Positions 24,176-36,749 of a stretch of DNA of 64,000 nt are shown here, piece after piece. The translations under genes were made by a program, and so were the position numbers. Under the pieces are notes generated by a model. That model did not search any database. It was not told the origin of the DNA and worked only from the letters and a program-made list of their open reading frames with translations. Numbering within the stretch: the first letter of the stretch is position 1; every line of letters starts with the position of its first letter. The DNA comes from Tillandsia leiboldiana (Eukaryota > Streptophyta > Magnoliopsida > Poales > Bromeliaceae), in assembly GCA_029204045.2 (NCBI GenBank), contig CM055060.1, positions 51,419,378-51,483,377 on the forward strand, given 5' to 3'.

Positions 24176-24949
24176 TTCTTCTATCGTGACTTGTCGACAC
24201 CGTCCCTCTGGCTGGCCCAGATGTGGCAGTCATGGATACCCTACGGTAGACCGTCCTGTTGAGGATGTGCGGCAGTAGGTGGGCGCAGGTTTGACTGGAC
24301 CCTATGTGGTAGTCAATATAGTTTTGGGTTACTATACCTGTGAGTTAATAGATGCATCATGTTATCATCTGTTTCCCTTTTTGAGCATCTAGATAGGGGC
24401 ATAGTAGCTGTAGAGTTATTCATTTCCAGCTATTTCTTTCAGTATTTCATTTATTACCTTATGCCTCTAGTAGACTTAGTGGGCAGACCGTTGGGCTTGT
24501 TGACGGCACCCACTGAGGACTACTGTGGGATGTAGTTCTCACACCCGTCGTGGTGTTTTTTCCCAGGGACTTCTACTCCTGTTCCTGCTGCTCCAGTTGT
24601 TGCTTCTTCAGACCGAGGTAAGGGAGTCGCGAGTTAGATCCCTACCAGTCGTCATCCAGAGAGTAGATGTACCCCTTTTTATATTTTGATAGTTACTTGT
24701 TGAGAGACCTTGTAGTGAGGTATAGAGTTGTACTTTTATATCAGAGTTGAGCGACTTTTGTACTTGTGGTGAGGACTTGGAGTTGTATTTATTTTATTTC
24801 TAGCAGTTTATTTTCAGCTCTGATATCTGTTTAGTATAGTATCTATCTTTTGCAGGTTAGACGCTTCGTCTATACGGGGTTCACCGTATAGGCGGCGGAT
24901 CTGTTGGCGAGCCCGGGTCGCAGTTTCGACGCCGGGGCGTGACAATACT

Positions 24950-25100
24950 GGCTATTATTGTTATTGAGGAGTAATCACGGGGAGTGAGTGGCGACTTGGG
25001 AGCTAGAGACGGTGATGATGAGTACCAACCCTTGGTATTTGAGACTCCCTTTTTAGTTGTGTTAGTTTCGAGGACGAAACTTTCTTTTGGTGGGGGAGGA
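24950..25100 (+). pseudogene. 3' end of host gypsy pol with polypurine tract
   Basis: The host element's internal region resumes after the ATACT duplication. Near its end the frame reads VSRTKLSFGGGG, and the G-rich run GGTGGGGGAGGA (25089-25100) abuts the 3' LTR and serves as polypurine tract. Confidence 0.7.
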
Positions 25101-25423
25101 TGTGAGGACCCGAATCCCGGCAAGAGGATTACTGTTGGATCAGCAGCTTCTGGAGGCCCGTGTTGTGTGTCGGAGGTGTTTGTGCGCATATCGGACCCAA
25201 GAAATGGACTCAGTGTGTTAAATGAATCAAGAGTTTTTCGGATGCGTTCGTCGAATTTTAGAAGTGGTTTCGCGCGAAATGGATATCGGATTTGGATTTA
25301 GCGAGGAAAAACGATGGAAAATGACTACTTGATTGTATTTTTCTGAGTCCGGACGCCCGAGAATGGACACCGGGAAGTTTTTAGTGTTTTCGGGTGCGTG
25401 GTGGACCGGTGGACCAAAGGGTG

Positions 25424-26020
25424 TGCCACGTGGCGGCTTTCTATTGGTGTCGTACGCCACATGGCGGAGCTGGGGGCGCGGCGCAGTGGGCTCGGCCCAC
25501 GGGAGCAGGCGCGGGCAACGCGTGGGCCGGGCAGGCGCACGGGCAAGCGCGCGGGCAGACGCAGTGCAGCGAGGGCGGTGTGCCACGTGGTAGCTTCCTA
25601 TTGGAGCGCATTGGACACGTGGCAGCTTTGGATTGGCTGGTGCACCAAGCGCGGTCCACGGAGCAGGTGCGGCAGGTGCCTCGGGATGCTTGTGCGGCGG
25701 GGGCGCCGGCAGTGCGGCGGCGCGCACGTGGGCACGGCAACCGACACATTGACGCGCGGGAGGCGGGCGCGTGGGCGTGCCACGAGTCGGCGCGTGGTTG
25801 GCTGGCGCCAACCACCCGCGCGGTGGGCGTGGGCCACACGTCGCGAGCGGGTTGGCCGAACCCGTTGTTTGTTGTTCGGGGCCACGTGGCGCAACGAGGA
25901 TGATTCGAGCGCTGATGGTTCGGGGTACATTCTGGGGTAATATTTGCACCCGGAGGTTCCGGGCACCCAGAAAGTGCACCCCGAAGTGTATTTTTGTCCT
26001 GGATATCAGCCTATAAATAG
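25424..26020 (+). promoter_or_regulatory. LTR promoter: G-box/CCAAT modules and TATA box
   Basis: CACGTGG cores at about 25425, 25585, 25617, 25724 and 25884 lie upstream of CTATAAATAG (26011-26020). Three are followed within about 20 bp by ATTGG (inverted CCAAT). Confidence 0.6.
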
Positions 26021-28087
26021 GCTTTGGGTGGCTCATTTCGGGATTTTTTGAGATTTCTGGGAGCCCCCACTTCAACAGAGCTCTCCTACACTTTGGCCTC
26101 TACTCTCCGTTGGATCTTCGGTATTTTTGGAGGCCGTGTCATCGGCGTTTTCTGCGACGCGGTGCACTTCGACGCTCCTGCGTTTATGGCTTCTACTGTC
26201 GTATTTCAGTGTGCAAGGCCCCCTGAGTTGCCCCAATGGAGTTTTGTGCCGATTTTTATGGCAGCGCGTTCATGAGAGGTACGCCTTCGATTTTCATGTT
26301 GATCATGTTTCTCCGTTTTGAGTTTTTGGTGGTGTTCCCGAGATATCTTATGACCCCCTTGTACTCCTGCGAGGTATAGGACAGCGGTGGAGTATTGTTG
26401 TAATTTCTCGGTCAACGGGCATCGGAACGGGACGTTTGAGGACTCGATCGACATCTACGCTTCATGAGGAATACGACCGCATTTTTATCGAAATTTTTGG
26501 AGGACTCTTCGAAGGTGATATTTAAGCTTCTTCGTGACTAATTTCCGCAGATTTGCGAGTTGTGGATTGATTGGCTTACCGCGATGTTCTATTTGTATCT
26601 TGGCCTACAGGTGTCGAAACGAGGAGTATAAATACTCGATTTGGATCTACTCATCGCAAGGATCGCAGCCGTGATTTTTCTATATTTTTCGAAGGACCAC
26701 ACGTAGGTGAAATCCCCTTTTTCTGTGTTGGTTTGTAAAAACAGCAAGTGCTATTTGGGGTGTGTTTGTGGTGTTGTTTGATTGTTGGCTGTGATGTTGA
26801 TTTGAGCAGAGGCTTGTGCGACCGAGTACCGAGGGTGCGGTTTCGGAGGATTTTGGTAGTGAGTGACTTGGCACTTCACCGACTTCGGCGTTGCCTACGG
26901 AAAGCAATTAAGGTGGGTTGCTTCGTCTCTAGAACCGGTGGACGGTTCTCTAATTCTATTTGTTAGAATGCATGCATGTTTAGTGTACCAATATATAGTT
27001 GAGAGCCAAGCTTAGTAAAGGTATTGTATGAGAAATGGCAGGATAATATTCATCTTTATGATTGATGAAAGCTTACTTAAGGGAAGCATTACACTATGTG
27101 ATTGATAGCATGCATAATTTAATGTACAACCTAATGGATTGAGATTTAAGCATAAGAAATGATCTAGTTCACATGGATTGAGGCTTACATGACTAATTGT
27201 ACATGTTGGGTACCTTCGAGATCTTATATATATATTGAAATGGTTGTATTCACCTTATGCTAGTTGAGAGCATGTTGAGGGAGATGAGGGTATTTTTGAT
27301 GGATTTTGTGATCATGTATGTTAATGTTCCCTATGTTAGGATTCAGTTTATTTAAATGCTATTATTGGAACTTGACCTAGCACCCCGTCACATGTTGCAT
27401 GTTTAACCAGACTAGTAGAGAACCTTCACTTGGGCTAGGTTCTTTTATGATTTAGACATCCCACACTTTGCATCTTTTCCTGGACATAAACTTTCCTCGC
27501 CCGGGTAGCAGGCCGAGTGGTCGGGTTATTGTGGGACATTGTTACACTCGTGCCTTGGGGCCGAGTGGTGTCTGGTGGCCGAGTTTAGACCAGTGTTAGT
27601 GTTGTTGGGACCCGTTCGGGTGAACGGTGATCTCGGACCGTTGAGTTTCTTTCGGTCAGTGTTGTTGGGAACCGTTTGGGTAGACGGTGGTCCCGGGTCG
27701 TTGAGTGTAGTTCGACCAATTTTGTTAGCCCTGAGTTGTGGGTCGATCCTGGCTGTGGAGCACCTCCAGCCTGTGTGTGTTTAGGGTGGTGAGTTGGGTG
27801 TTTCGTTTGGGAGCCGTATGCGTCGACGGTGGTCCTGGCTGTGGAGTATCTCCAGCCAGTGAGTTTAGTGCCACGAGTTGGTTGAGTTCGCTAGTGTCTT
27901 GAGATTCGTGAGAGCTGGTTAGTCGAGTCGTTGAGAGTACTCCGACCGTCGTGCGAGATGTTTGAGGATCTTGAGTCCTTCTGTTCTGAGAGTGAGCGTG
28001 GATTTTGATTATAGCCTGCAGGAGCCACTTTGAGTTCGACAGAGATGCGCGGATACTTTCCTCGGTGGGGTCGCGCCCCTCGAGTGC

Positions 28088-28219
28088 CACTCCGGAACAG
28101 AGCCTGTTACTTTGCTATTGCCCCTCCGGAGCAGAACCTGTTACTTTGCTATTGCCACTCCGGAGCAGAGCCTGTTACTTTGCTATTGCCACTCTAGAGC
28201 AAAGCCTGTTACTTGCTAT
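28088..28219 (+). repeat. LTR minisatellite, about 4 units of 34-35 bp
   Basis: The unit CTCCGGAGCAGAGCCTGTTA plus CTTTGCTATTGC is repeated four times with few changes. The solo LTR 30080-32783 has a single copy at the corresponding place (about 31980). Confidence 0.85.
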
Positions 28220-29178
28220 CGCGACTTGTCGATGCAGTCTCTCTGGCTGGGCCTTTTTTTAGGCAGTCACGGACGCCCTACGTAAGTCCAGTCCTCCGTG
28301 GATGTAATGGCAGTAGGTAGGCGTAGGCTTGACTGGACCCTATGAGGCACTCAGTTCGATTGGGTCGATTGAGCACCTCGTGTGCGAGTAGACACATCAT
28401 CTTTCATCTGTATCACCCATTGAGCATTTAGATAGAGGCATGATATCTGTAGAGTATCTCCAGCTTTCTTGTTCAGTTTTTACTACATGGTTATCTTATG
28501 CCTCTAGTAGACTTAGTGGGCAGACCGTCAAGCCTAGTGGCGGTACCCACTGAGAACTATCTGTTGGTGTAGTTCTCACACTCGTTGGGGGTCCTCCCCC
28601 TCCTCTTTTTTTTTCCTTTCCTTTGTTTTGCAGTCATTGAGGATGTTGCTGATTCTGCTGTTGCTGTTCGTGGCAAGGGAGTCGTGAGCTAGATCCCTAC
28701 CTGTCTTTGGAGAGTAGCTGTACCCCCACCTTGGAGATTTGTAGTACTGTTAGTAGATTAGTTTTATTTCCACTTGTGAGAGACTATTATATTATGAGGA
28801 TCTGACTTGTACTGAGAGCCTGTACACTGATATATTATTTCAGTTTCCCTTCCTGTTGAGTTCTGGGTTATTGTATTAGAGGATTTTGTATATGATCATA
28901 TTTGGGAGATGGATTTGTACCTTTATTTCCAGTTGTACAGTGGTTGGATTTTAGTTTACAGTAGTTTTCTTTATAGCTCTGATATTTGTTTAGCTATAGT
29001 ACCATTTCTTGCAGGTTGGACGCTTCGCCTATGCGGGATTTTTGTATAGGCGACGGATCTGTTTGCGATCCCGGATCGCAGTTTCGACCCCGGGGCGTGA
29101 CATAAGAAAATAAAAAAATTAATTTAACAAAAGTATCTAATTATAGCTACATCGGTGACTAAACGAATAAAATAAAAA

Positions 29179-29620
29179 GGGTTAATTGCATATAGATTCT
29201 TGAAAATATATCGAATAGCAGATATATTCCTACAAAATTTAACTTTTCATATTTATTCTTTCAAAAATCCTAAGTTGTTCATATATGTCCCTACCTTCAA
29301 AATCTGTTAGAAAAATATTGTTAACCATAGATTAAATACTTAACCTTGGTTAGTTAGTAAGATAAATTTATTTTTTTATCCTTACAGATATTTTTGCATT
29401 ATTTTAACAGTTGGGATTTTTGGAGGGATATATTTGAAAGGGCAAAAATGATATTTCACATATATTCTGTTAAAAAATAAACAGTAAACTAACGATCCTA
29501 AACCATAAGAATATATATGAACAACTTACAACTATTGAAGGAATAAATATGAAAAAATAAACTTTATAGGAATATATCTACTATTCAATATGTTTGCAGG
29601 GATCTGTATGAAATTAACCC
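29179..29620. mobile_element. Mutator-type nonautonomous TIR element, 9-bp target
   Basis: Long terminal inverted repeats (left GGGTTAATTGCATATAG, right complement GGGTTAATTTCATACAG, imperfect over about 100 bp) bound 442 bp with no coding potential. The 9-bp direct duplication AAATAAAAA (29170-29178 and 29621-29629) is perfect, as for Mutator-like elements. Confidence 0.85.
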
Positions 29621-29629
29621 AAATAAAAA

Positions 29630-30074
29630 TATACTAACTAAATAAAATAAAATAGATGCATGCTAAACTAGTAAAAGAACGACAAATTAAGGTGAAACTA
29701 AACTAGATTAATACTAATAATATAATCTTTTGGATTCTTGGATTTCGAGATGGAGTCATATTAGGGCCCAAAGTGGCCATGGCCCTCCCAACTTTTTAAT
29801 ATTGCTTAATAGTCCTAAGTATCAATTTAATTCTTTTTATGTTTTAGATAGCTATAGCCCCCATCATCTTTTTGTTATTTGCTTAATAATTTTTTTATGC
29901 TAATATAACTCTTTTTTTTTTCTTTGTATACATTTTAAATAGATACAAATATACTCAAAGTCTCATATTTATAAGGTATTTTGAAATAAACTCCTTATTC
30001 CAAATTTTTTGTTTTATATTTTTATTTAATTTCTAACTATTTTAGGTAAGCTATTTTATTTAACAAAATAAAGT
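29630..30074. other. AT-rich intergenic DNA
   Basis: I see no gene, long repeat or structured element. It ends at the target site of the solo LTR at 30080. Confidence 0.6.
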
Positions 30075-30079
30075 ATTAT

Positions 30080-32783
30080 TGTGATGTTCCGGATTTTTTC
30101 CCGTGCGGCTTGATCGGGTGGTTGGCGGTAAGAAAAAACACCTATTATTGGTGTAACGAGTCGGTAACACGTCAAACGAATGCGAAAAACGAACTTAGCG
30201 CGGAAAAAAATGAAAAATTGACTATTTGGGCCAAACGGGCTCATTCTTTAGCAGGCCGGTACGCGGGCCCTTTGGGCGTGCACCGGGCGCAGCCTGCAGC
30301 GCGGTAGGCCATGTGGCGGGTTCCAATTCGCCGCAATCAGCGTCGTGTTGGGCGCTGATTGGCGGCGCGTACGGCTGCCCGCATCAACAAACGCGGGTGC
30401 CCTGCGAGTGGGCGGGCGCCAGCCGCCCCCGCACGCGGGGCGGGCCGCGTGGCACAGTCCGATTGGGCGCCGCCCCGCTGTTGCGCGGGGCGGGACACGC
30501 AGCGCGCCCGGGGTGTTTCGGGCTCGGCTGGCACTGTTTGCTGTTCGGGCCCGGTCCGATCGGGCGCCCAGTTTAGGCCCAGCCCAATTGACTCCAAAAT
30601 TCGTGTCTTGGCCTTTATATACACTTTCCTCTCCCCATTTTTGGAGTTTGGGATTTCTTTGAAACCCCTCCTTTGGCAAAGCACTTCTCCTCTTTGTCCT
30701 CCACCTCTTGAAACATTTTGGGAATTTTTGGAGACCGCGACATCGACGCTTTTCCCAACTCGGCGCGCTTCGACATTTCCGATTTCGATGGCTTTCTGAG
30801 TCGAAGTTTCATCCGCGGGCTCCCTTGGGCTGACTCGAGAGATTTTTTAGCCTATTTTTATGGCAGTATTTCCACGAGAGGTAGACCTTTGATTTTTATA
30901 TTTACCATTTCTCTCGATTTTGGGATTTTATTAGATTTTTTGGATCGTCTTTGAACCTCTTTCTTGCAGTGGAAATTTTCTGGACAGCTGAAATTGTTTG
31001 ATTTTTATTTTGATGTACAGTTATCGAATTTTAGCCTGTGAGGACTCGATCGACATCTAAACTTCGCGAGGATCGTAGCCATATTTTTCCTAGAATTTTT
31101 GGAGGACATCTCAAAGGTGATATTTTGGCATTTCTTGGACTACAATTTCCGCAGAGTTGTAGTTTTGGGGATTCTCGCTTACCGCGGTATTTGGCTTGTA
31201 TCTCAGCGACCGGGAGGAGCTTTCAGGTGTTTTCGGGCTCGTTGGAATCGTGAGAACCTGAGGATTACCCACGTTCAATTTCGACTCATTTGGACTTTGA
31301 ACTGTGTGCGCATCTAGGTGGGTTGCTTTTGTATCCAAAATCGGTGTACGATTATCTAATTCTATATGTTAGAAAGCATGCATGTTAATGTACAACTTAT
31401 TTGTTTGAGGGGTAAACATGAAAATTATTCTAAGTCAAGGGGACTTAATGCTTACTGAGATTATAGGGTATATTCTAGTGAAAGCGTGAACTTGCATGTT
31501 TGTTAATGATCCCTATTTATGTTTAAGTTAAGCTAAATGCTATTATTGACACCTTGACCTAGCACCATATCATATGTTGCATGATTCAACCAGACTACCA
31601 GAAAACCCCAACTTGGACTAGTTTATTTATGCTTTAGACACTCCCACACATTTATTCATTTTGTTCCTAGACTTAGAGGGTTCCTCGCCCGGGTAGTGGG
31701 CCAAGTAGTCGGGATGTTGTGGGATGCATGTTACACTCGCGCCTGGGGGCCGAGTGGAATCTGGTAGTTGTGATTAGACTAGTGCTAGTTTTGGGAGCCG
31801 TCTGATTCGACGATGGGTCCCGGCTGTTGAGTATTTCTCAGCCAGCGTATCAAAGATGTGAGTTGATTATTGCCGATCTGATTGATCGTGGATTTGGATT
31901 ATAGCCTGCATGTGCCATATTGAGCTCAACAGAGATGCACAGATACTTTCTTTAGTGGGGTCGCGCCCCTCGAGTGCCGCTCCGGAGCTGGACCTGTTAC
32001 TTTGCTATCGTGACTTGTCGACGCAGTCCTTTTGGCTGGGCCCTTTTTGGGCAGTCACGGACGCCCTACGTAATTCCAGTCCTCCGTGGATATAATGGTA
32101 GTAAGTGGGCGCAGGTTTGACTGGACCCTTTGTGGCAGTCAGTATAGATTGGGTGATTGTTTTATCGAGAGGTAGTAGATGCATCATCTCTCATCTGTAT
32201 CACTTTTTAAGCATCTAGATAGAGGCATAGTAGCAGTAGGGTTATTTCTAGCCTTTTCTTTATTGTACCGCATTTGTTACTTTATGCCTCTAGTAGACTT
32301 AGTGGGCAGACCGTCGGTCTTGGTGGCGGTACCCACTGAGAACTACGTGGCGGTGTAGTTCTCACACCCTCTGTTGGTGACTATTTCAAGGTACTTCTTC
32401 TCCTATTCCTGCTACTCCTACTGCTGCTACATCATCTGACCGAGATAAGAGAGTCGCGAGCTAGATCCCTACCCGTTTCCAGTGAGAGAGTAGATGGACC
32501 CTTTTGGAGTTGTTTTAGTACAGTCAATGTTTTGGATATATAATGTACTATTTTTATTTTGAGGGTATTATTTGTGGAGAGACATATGTATTGTGAGGGC
32601 GTGACTTGTACTATTTGCGGATTGTATTACTTATTTCAATAGTTTACTTTTCCGCTCTAATATCTGTATAGTGGTTAGTATTATCTTTTGCAGGTTAGTC
32701 GCTTCGTCTATACGGGGCATCCCGTATGGGCGGCAGATCTGTTGGCAGGCCCGGGGTCACAGTTTCAATTTCAGGATGTTACA
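30080..32783 (+). mobile_element. Solo LTR, gypsy family, target ATTAT
   Basis: A 2704-bp LTR starts TGTGATGTTCCGG and ends CAGGATGTTACA, with perfect target copies ATTAT (30075-30079 and 32784-32788). It has a GC-rich U3 (30240-30570) with decayed G-box modules, a TATA-like CTTTATATAC (30613-30622), and the same downstream landmarks as the 4-kb LTRs, for example the GTAGACTTAGTGGGCAGACC block near 32294. It is a diverged relative of the Tekay-like LTRs. Confidence 0.9.
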
Positions 32784-32788
32784 ATTAT

Positions 32789-33205
32789 ACTAAATTTAAT
32801 AGCTCTTTGATCTAATAGTCATTAAATGTTATAATTTTATTTATTAAAAATACTAAGAATACGTTACTAACTGAATTATTATTAGATTTACTAAAATTTC
32901 TAGTTATTTGAATATAATAATATAAATAAAATAACTCAAAATTGAACGTATGAAAATTAAAAATTAATTTTAATATTTTTATATTAATTATTAAATTAAT
33001 AATTTTTTAAAAAAATATTAATTAGATCAAATTATATTTATATAATAAAATTTTTATTTAAATATATATTTTGGCCCTCATTGGAATTAAATTCTGGCTA
33101 GGAGAGGTATAACAAGCATTTAACTCATATTTTAGGCGGAATAATAGTACTATGGATAGTAGTGATGATTTTCCTAAATTTAAGGAGCAATTTTGATATT
33201 GACAT
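32789..33205. other. AT-rich intergenic DNA
   Basis: No gene or repeat recognised. Confidence 0.6.
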
Positions 33206-33213
33206 TTTTTTAA

Positions 33214-33842
33214 GGGATAATTGCCTGTGTACCCCTGAAATATGAAGAAATATCTGATTTACCCCTCTTATTTTTTTCTTTCTAATATACCCTTCATACG
33301 TTCCACCGTTATTAAAAATATCCCTACCGTTTCCCTTTGTTAAGTTAACTAGGGTTAAACTAGAGTTAAATAATAATCGGAGTTGAAAACTATCAGATAT
33401 ACCTATTTTGTCCGGGTTTAGGATTTAGGGTTTAGGGTTTAGGATTTTTTAGAGTTTTAGGGTTTAGGATTTAGGGTTTTAGGGTTTAGGATTTAGGGTT
33501 TTTTAGGGTTCTAGGCTTTAGGGTTTAGGGTTTTAGGGTTTAGGGTTTAGGATTTTTTAGGGTTTTAGGGTTTAGGGTTTAGGGTTTTAGGGTTTAGGGT
33601 TTAGGGTTTAGGGTTTTAGGGTTTAGGGGTTTAGGGTTTTAGGGTTTAGGGTATATTTGAAAGGGCAAAATAGTAATTACACACAGATAACGGCAGTTCC
33701 AAACGGTACACTAACAGAGTTTAACTTCAGGGGTATTTTGGAAAGAAGTTGGAACGTAAGAAGAGTAGTTTTAATATTAGCTTTCTAAGAGGGATAAATC
33801 TGAAAACAGGAAAATTTTTAGGGGTACGTAGGAAATTGCCCC
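33214..33842. mobile_element. Nonautonomous TIR element with telomere-like core
   Basis: Terminal inverted repeats (GGGATAATTGCCTGTGTACC against GGGGCAATTTCCTACGTACC, extending about 60 bp) enclose 629 bp. The flanks carry the 8-bp direct repeat TTTTTTAA (33206-33213 and 33843-33850), although this is low-complexity. The centre is a TTTAGGG-type array. No protein is encoded. Superfamily is uncertain between Mutator-like and hAT. Confidence 0.75.
33414..33652 (+). repeat. Degenerate telomere-type repeats (TTTAGGG)
   Basis: About 240 bp consist of TTTAGGG and variants (TTTTAGGG, TTTAGGA). Because the block is bounded by the TIRs of the element at 33214-33842, it is an interstitial array inside a transposon, not a chromosome end. 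Confidence 0.9.
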
Positions 33843-33850
33843 TTTTTTAA

Positions 33851-34659
33851 AAATAATTTGTATCTAATTAGAATAGGCGGAAGGATATTTATAAAATTTA
33901 TTTTTTATTTAAAGGGACACGTCACGTTGTATCTCAAGATTCTATTATGTCAACAAAATTTAATGACTGATAAATAAAACTTTTAATTTAAAATTTACTC
34001 ATATTATATTTTTAATTAAATTTATTTTTAAATAAATTAAGTATACTATATTTCTAACTCAAAAATAAAAAATTTTATTTTTTCAGGGCCACAAAAGCTT
34101 TTGTTTTTGTCCCTAATAAAAACAAAAGATTCAGATTTTTTTTTATTTGGCAAACATGAAGTTCTAACTACTTGCTCCTCCTACTCTAACTTGGCCAAAT
34201 GAGACATTAGGTACAGTACATGTCATTTAATTGACTAGATAAATGAGACATTAGGTACAGTACATGTCATTTAATTGAGTAGATAATGAGATTACATGAG
34301 TCATCAGCTTTTTGTAGACAAGAAGATCGTTTTACATTTATGAGTTTGATTTGGAAATAAATTTTGGAGATAATTAATTAAACGAAAGTTATTTTCTTTA
34401 TTTCGCTAAATAATATTAAAAAGTAATAAAAATAATTATTTCAGTTAAATTAAATTATTTTAGATAATTCTAAAATTTTAGAAAAATAAGATGATTTCAT
34501 GCTATAGTTAACTTATTAAAAGTAATTAAATTATTCCATCTTTTTTTAAAAAATAAGACTATTCTCGTGCTATAGTTAACTCATTAAAAATAATTAAAAT
34601 AATATAAAAATATAATTATATTTTATATATCATTTTATAATATATTAAAATATTTTATT

Positions 34660-34701
<42 letters not shown>

Positions 34702-34880
34702 ATTATAGTATAGTTATAGTATTATAGTAAGGTTATATTAATATTAATAGAAAAGAAGAATCTTGATATTCACAATCTAATTTAGTTAACTAAATATTCA
34801 CAAATTGATGTAAAAGTAATATAATATTTTAATTATTATCATATCATCAATCATAATATTTTCACATTATTTCTATATCA
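33851..34880. other. AT-rich intergenic DNA with simple repeats
   Basis: No gene seen. It contains a 44-bp tandem duplication (34201-34287) and a trinucleotide run, AAT units turning into ATT units, at about 34662-34701. Confidence 0.6.
34201..34287. repeat. Tandem duplication, 2 x 44 bp
   Basis: The unit starting GAGACATTAGGTACAGTACA is present twice in a row with one mismatch near the end. Confidence 0.85.
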
Positions 34881-34889
34881 ATAATTTAT

Positions 34890-35061
34890 GAGCAATGCTA
34901 CATGTACACCCCAAAGGGGTGTACATCATACACCTCCACTATTTTAATGGTGGCGATATTTTTTACGGGTCACATCAAGTGACCCATCATCACACCCCCA
35001 CCCTTAGATGGGTGGGGTGTATGATGTACACCCCGAAAGGGGTGTACACATAGCATTTTCC
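34890..35061. mobile_element. Foldback MITE, 172 bp, 9-bp target
   Basis: Ends GAGCAATGCTACATGTACAC and, on the complement, GGAAAATGCTATGTGTACAC are inverted repeats with further pairing inside (GTGTACATCATACACC). The 9-bp duplication ATAATTTAT (34881-34889 and 35062-35070) is perfect and suggests a Mutator-type MITE. Confidence 0.88.
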
Positions 35062-35244
35062 ATAATTTATTATATTTTGGCAAAATTAGGTTGTGATACT
35101 TGATTGAAATAATTCAAAAAATTCGATCCGAAATTATTAAAAATTAAAATTGAAAACCAAAATATCACATTCCTCGTAACTTGTGGACCAAAAGTGTAAT
35201 TTATTATTCTTATTATTAGGTAAAAACATACAAAACTTAGCTGA

Positions 35245-36595
35245 TGTCACGTCCCGAAATTTAAAAACGGTCTAATTTTTTATTTTTTATTTTTTTTAAA
35301 TTAGAGTTGAAAACTAATCCTCAGAACGTAGGCAGATCCGCTACATGCATAGAAAATTCTCTGTCCACTCGAACAGAATCTTTCGTATACACGCACGGCT
35401 CGACAAGTACAAAATGCACAAACAGAATTTACTTACAATCAATATGATACTAAACAATTGGTAGATAATTCAACATAACAGCTTTAGAATAACATGATAA
35501 AATCCACAAGAAATATCCACCACTAACATAAATGAAAGCAAGTTATGATCATAGTAAGAGAACACTAGAAGTAAATAGTACTAGCCAACTATCTAGCTAG
35601 CATCAAGAGACAACTCTATCGGTATGCCTCACATCATCGTCGTGACATCCCACCACCCGACGGATCTGAAAAATGGATCACCAAAGGGTGTGAGATACAA
35701 TTGAATGTATCACAGTGGGTACAACGATCCGGGGAACAACAAGTCGTACCTACTGGTATACAATAATCGACAGATAAATAAATCAGTAGACAGATATGAA
35801 AGCAGCTAAAGACAGGTATAATAATCACAGTGCTATATCAAAAGGGTACTGACCGCCCTGCCACGCACGTATAGCGAGGCGCCACGTGCCTCCCCCCGCG
35901 TCACGGGCCGCACGTGTAGGCAAGCGCCGTCTGACCGCCCTGCCATGCACGCGCCTCGAGGCGGTCCCCCGCGCCTCCGTGCACTGCCGCGGGTAAGCCC
36001 GCCAATCAAAAGCCGCCACCTGTCCCCTACGCCCGGTCCACGCACCCACTTTCGGGTTCAGTGGACCGCGCAGCGTGCGCCGACCAACCGGGGACGGACA
36101 CGTGTCCCCCGCCCTGGTCCATGCATCGCCGCGCCCCTCTCAGTAGACCACGCTCCAAGAACCAGCCTATTCGGTGGCGCCACGTGTCCCACGCCAGGTC
36201 TATGCACCATGCCGCGCCGCTCTGTGGGCCGAGCGCTGCAAGCCCGCTAATGATAGGCTGTCACATGGCATGTTGGCGGTCTACGGTCCCCCCCATGCAC
36301 CAGAATCCACTGAAAACTTCCTGGAGTTCGTTTTTGGGTATCTGGACTCAGAAACAAATAAGCAAATAGCCGTTTTCAATCATTTTTCCGCGCTGAATCC
36401 AAATCCAACCTCCGTTTGGCTCAGAACCCTTTCTAAAATTTGGCAATAGCAACCGAAGGCCAATCCAGCACTAGATACCTCACTTGGTCCATCTGTGGCA
36501 TCCCTTGATGCACTATGGTCCAGACACACCAACAATAGGTGTTTCACACTATGGATTCACGGGAAAAACTGTATGGGGACCTGGACCACTACACA
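35245..36595 (-). repeat. Diverged gypsy LTR or LTR fragment
   Basis: It starts TGTCACGTCCCG and ends GGACCACTACACA (plus-strand view). The U3 part on the right (36300-36595) matches the start of the solo LTR at 59762, for example the GATGCCACAGATGGACC block on the minus strand. A GC-rich part (35860-36270) has G-box-like cores. No target duplication was found, so it may be truncated or rearranged. Confidence 0.6.
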
Positions 36596-36749
36596 CGTGG
36601 TAACCGTCCTACCTCTAACCCATGCATGAAGTAAATACAGCTCTAACAAAAGACTAGGATGCTCAAGTACAAATAAATGCAAACTCTAATGCCAGAAAGT
36701 AAGGTAATACCTGCCACCACATGGTCGGCTGCCGCAAAGTCCTCCACCT

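Larger units (their letters stand above)
11801..24944 (+). mobile_element. Solo LTR, Tekay-like gypsy, target ATACT, split by a copia element
   Basis: An LTR starts TGTGAGGACCCGAATCCC at 11801 and ends GGGGCGTGACA at 24944. The 5-bp target duplication ATACT (11796-11800 and 24945-24949) is perfect. Leaving out the nested Sirevirus and one copy of its target, the LTR is about 3988 bp, close to the 4002 bp of the LTR at 25101. No internal region is attached. Confidence 0.9.
4837..29102 (+). mobile_element. Ty3/gypsy Tekay/Del-like element, decayed, carrying nested insertions
   Basis: Removing the insertions leaves one plus-strand element: 5' LTR pieces (4837-4991, 8818-9548), a primer-binding site at 9558, gag-pol remnants (9549-11795 and 24950-25100), a polypurine tract and a full 3' LTR (25101-29102). 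LTRs of about 4 kb, starting TGTGAGGACCCG and ending GGGGCGTGACA, fit the Tekay/Del chromovirus lineage, as do the double zinc knuckle and RT fragments. The internal region is only about 2.4 kb, so most of pol has been lost. The 5' boundary is hidden by the copia insertion at 1-4836. Confidence 0.8.
25101..29102 (+). repeat. Tekay-like gypsy 3' LTR, 4002 bp
   Basis: The LTR starts TGTGAGGACCCGAATCCC and ends GACCCCGGGGCGTGACA. It contains a GC-rich U3 with G-box modules, a TATA box at 26011, T-rich R/U5 sequence with repeated segments (26440-26520 resembles 26620-26710), and a minisatellite at 28088. AT-rich genomic DNA follows at 29103. Confidence 0.92.

Noticed and set aside
33414..33652. 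Possible true telomere
   Set aside because: The array is degenerate, only about 240 bp, and enclosed by transposon TIRs with ordinary DNA on both sides.
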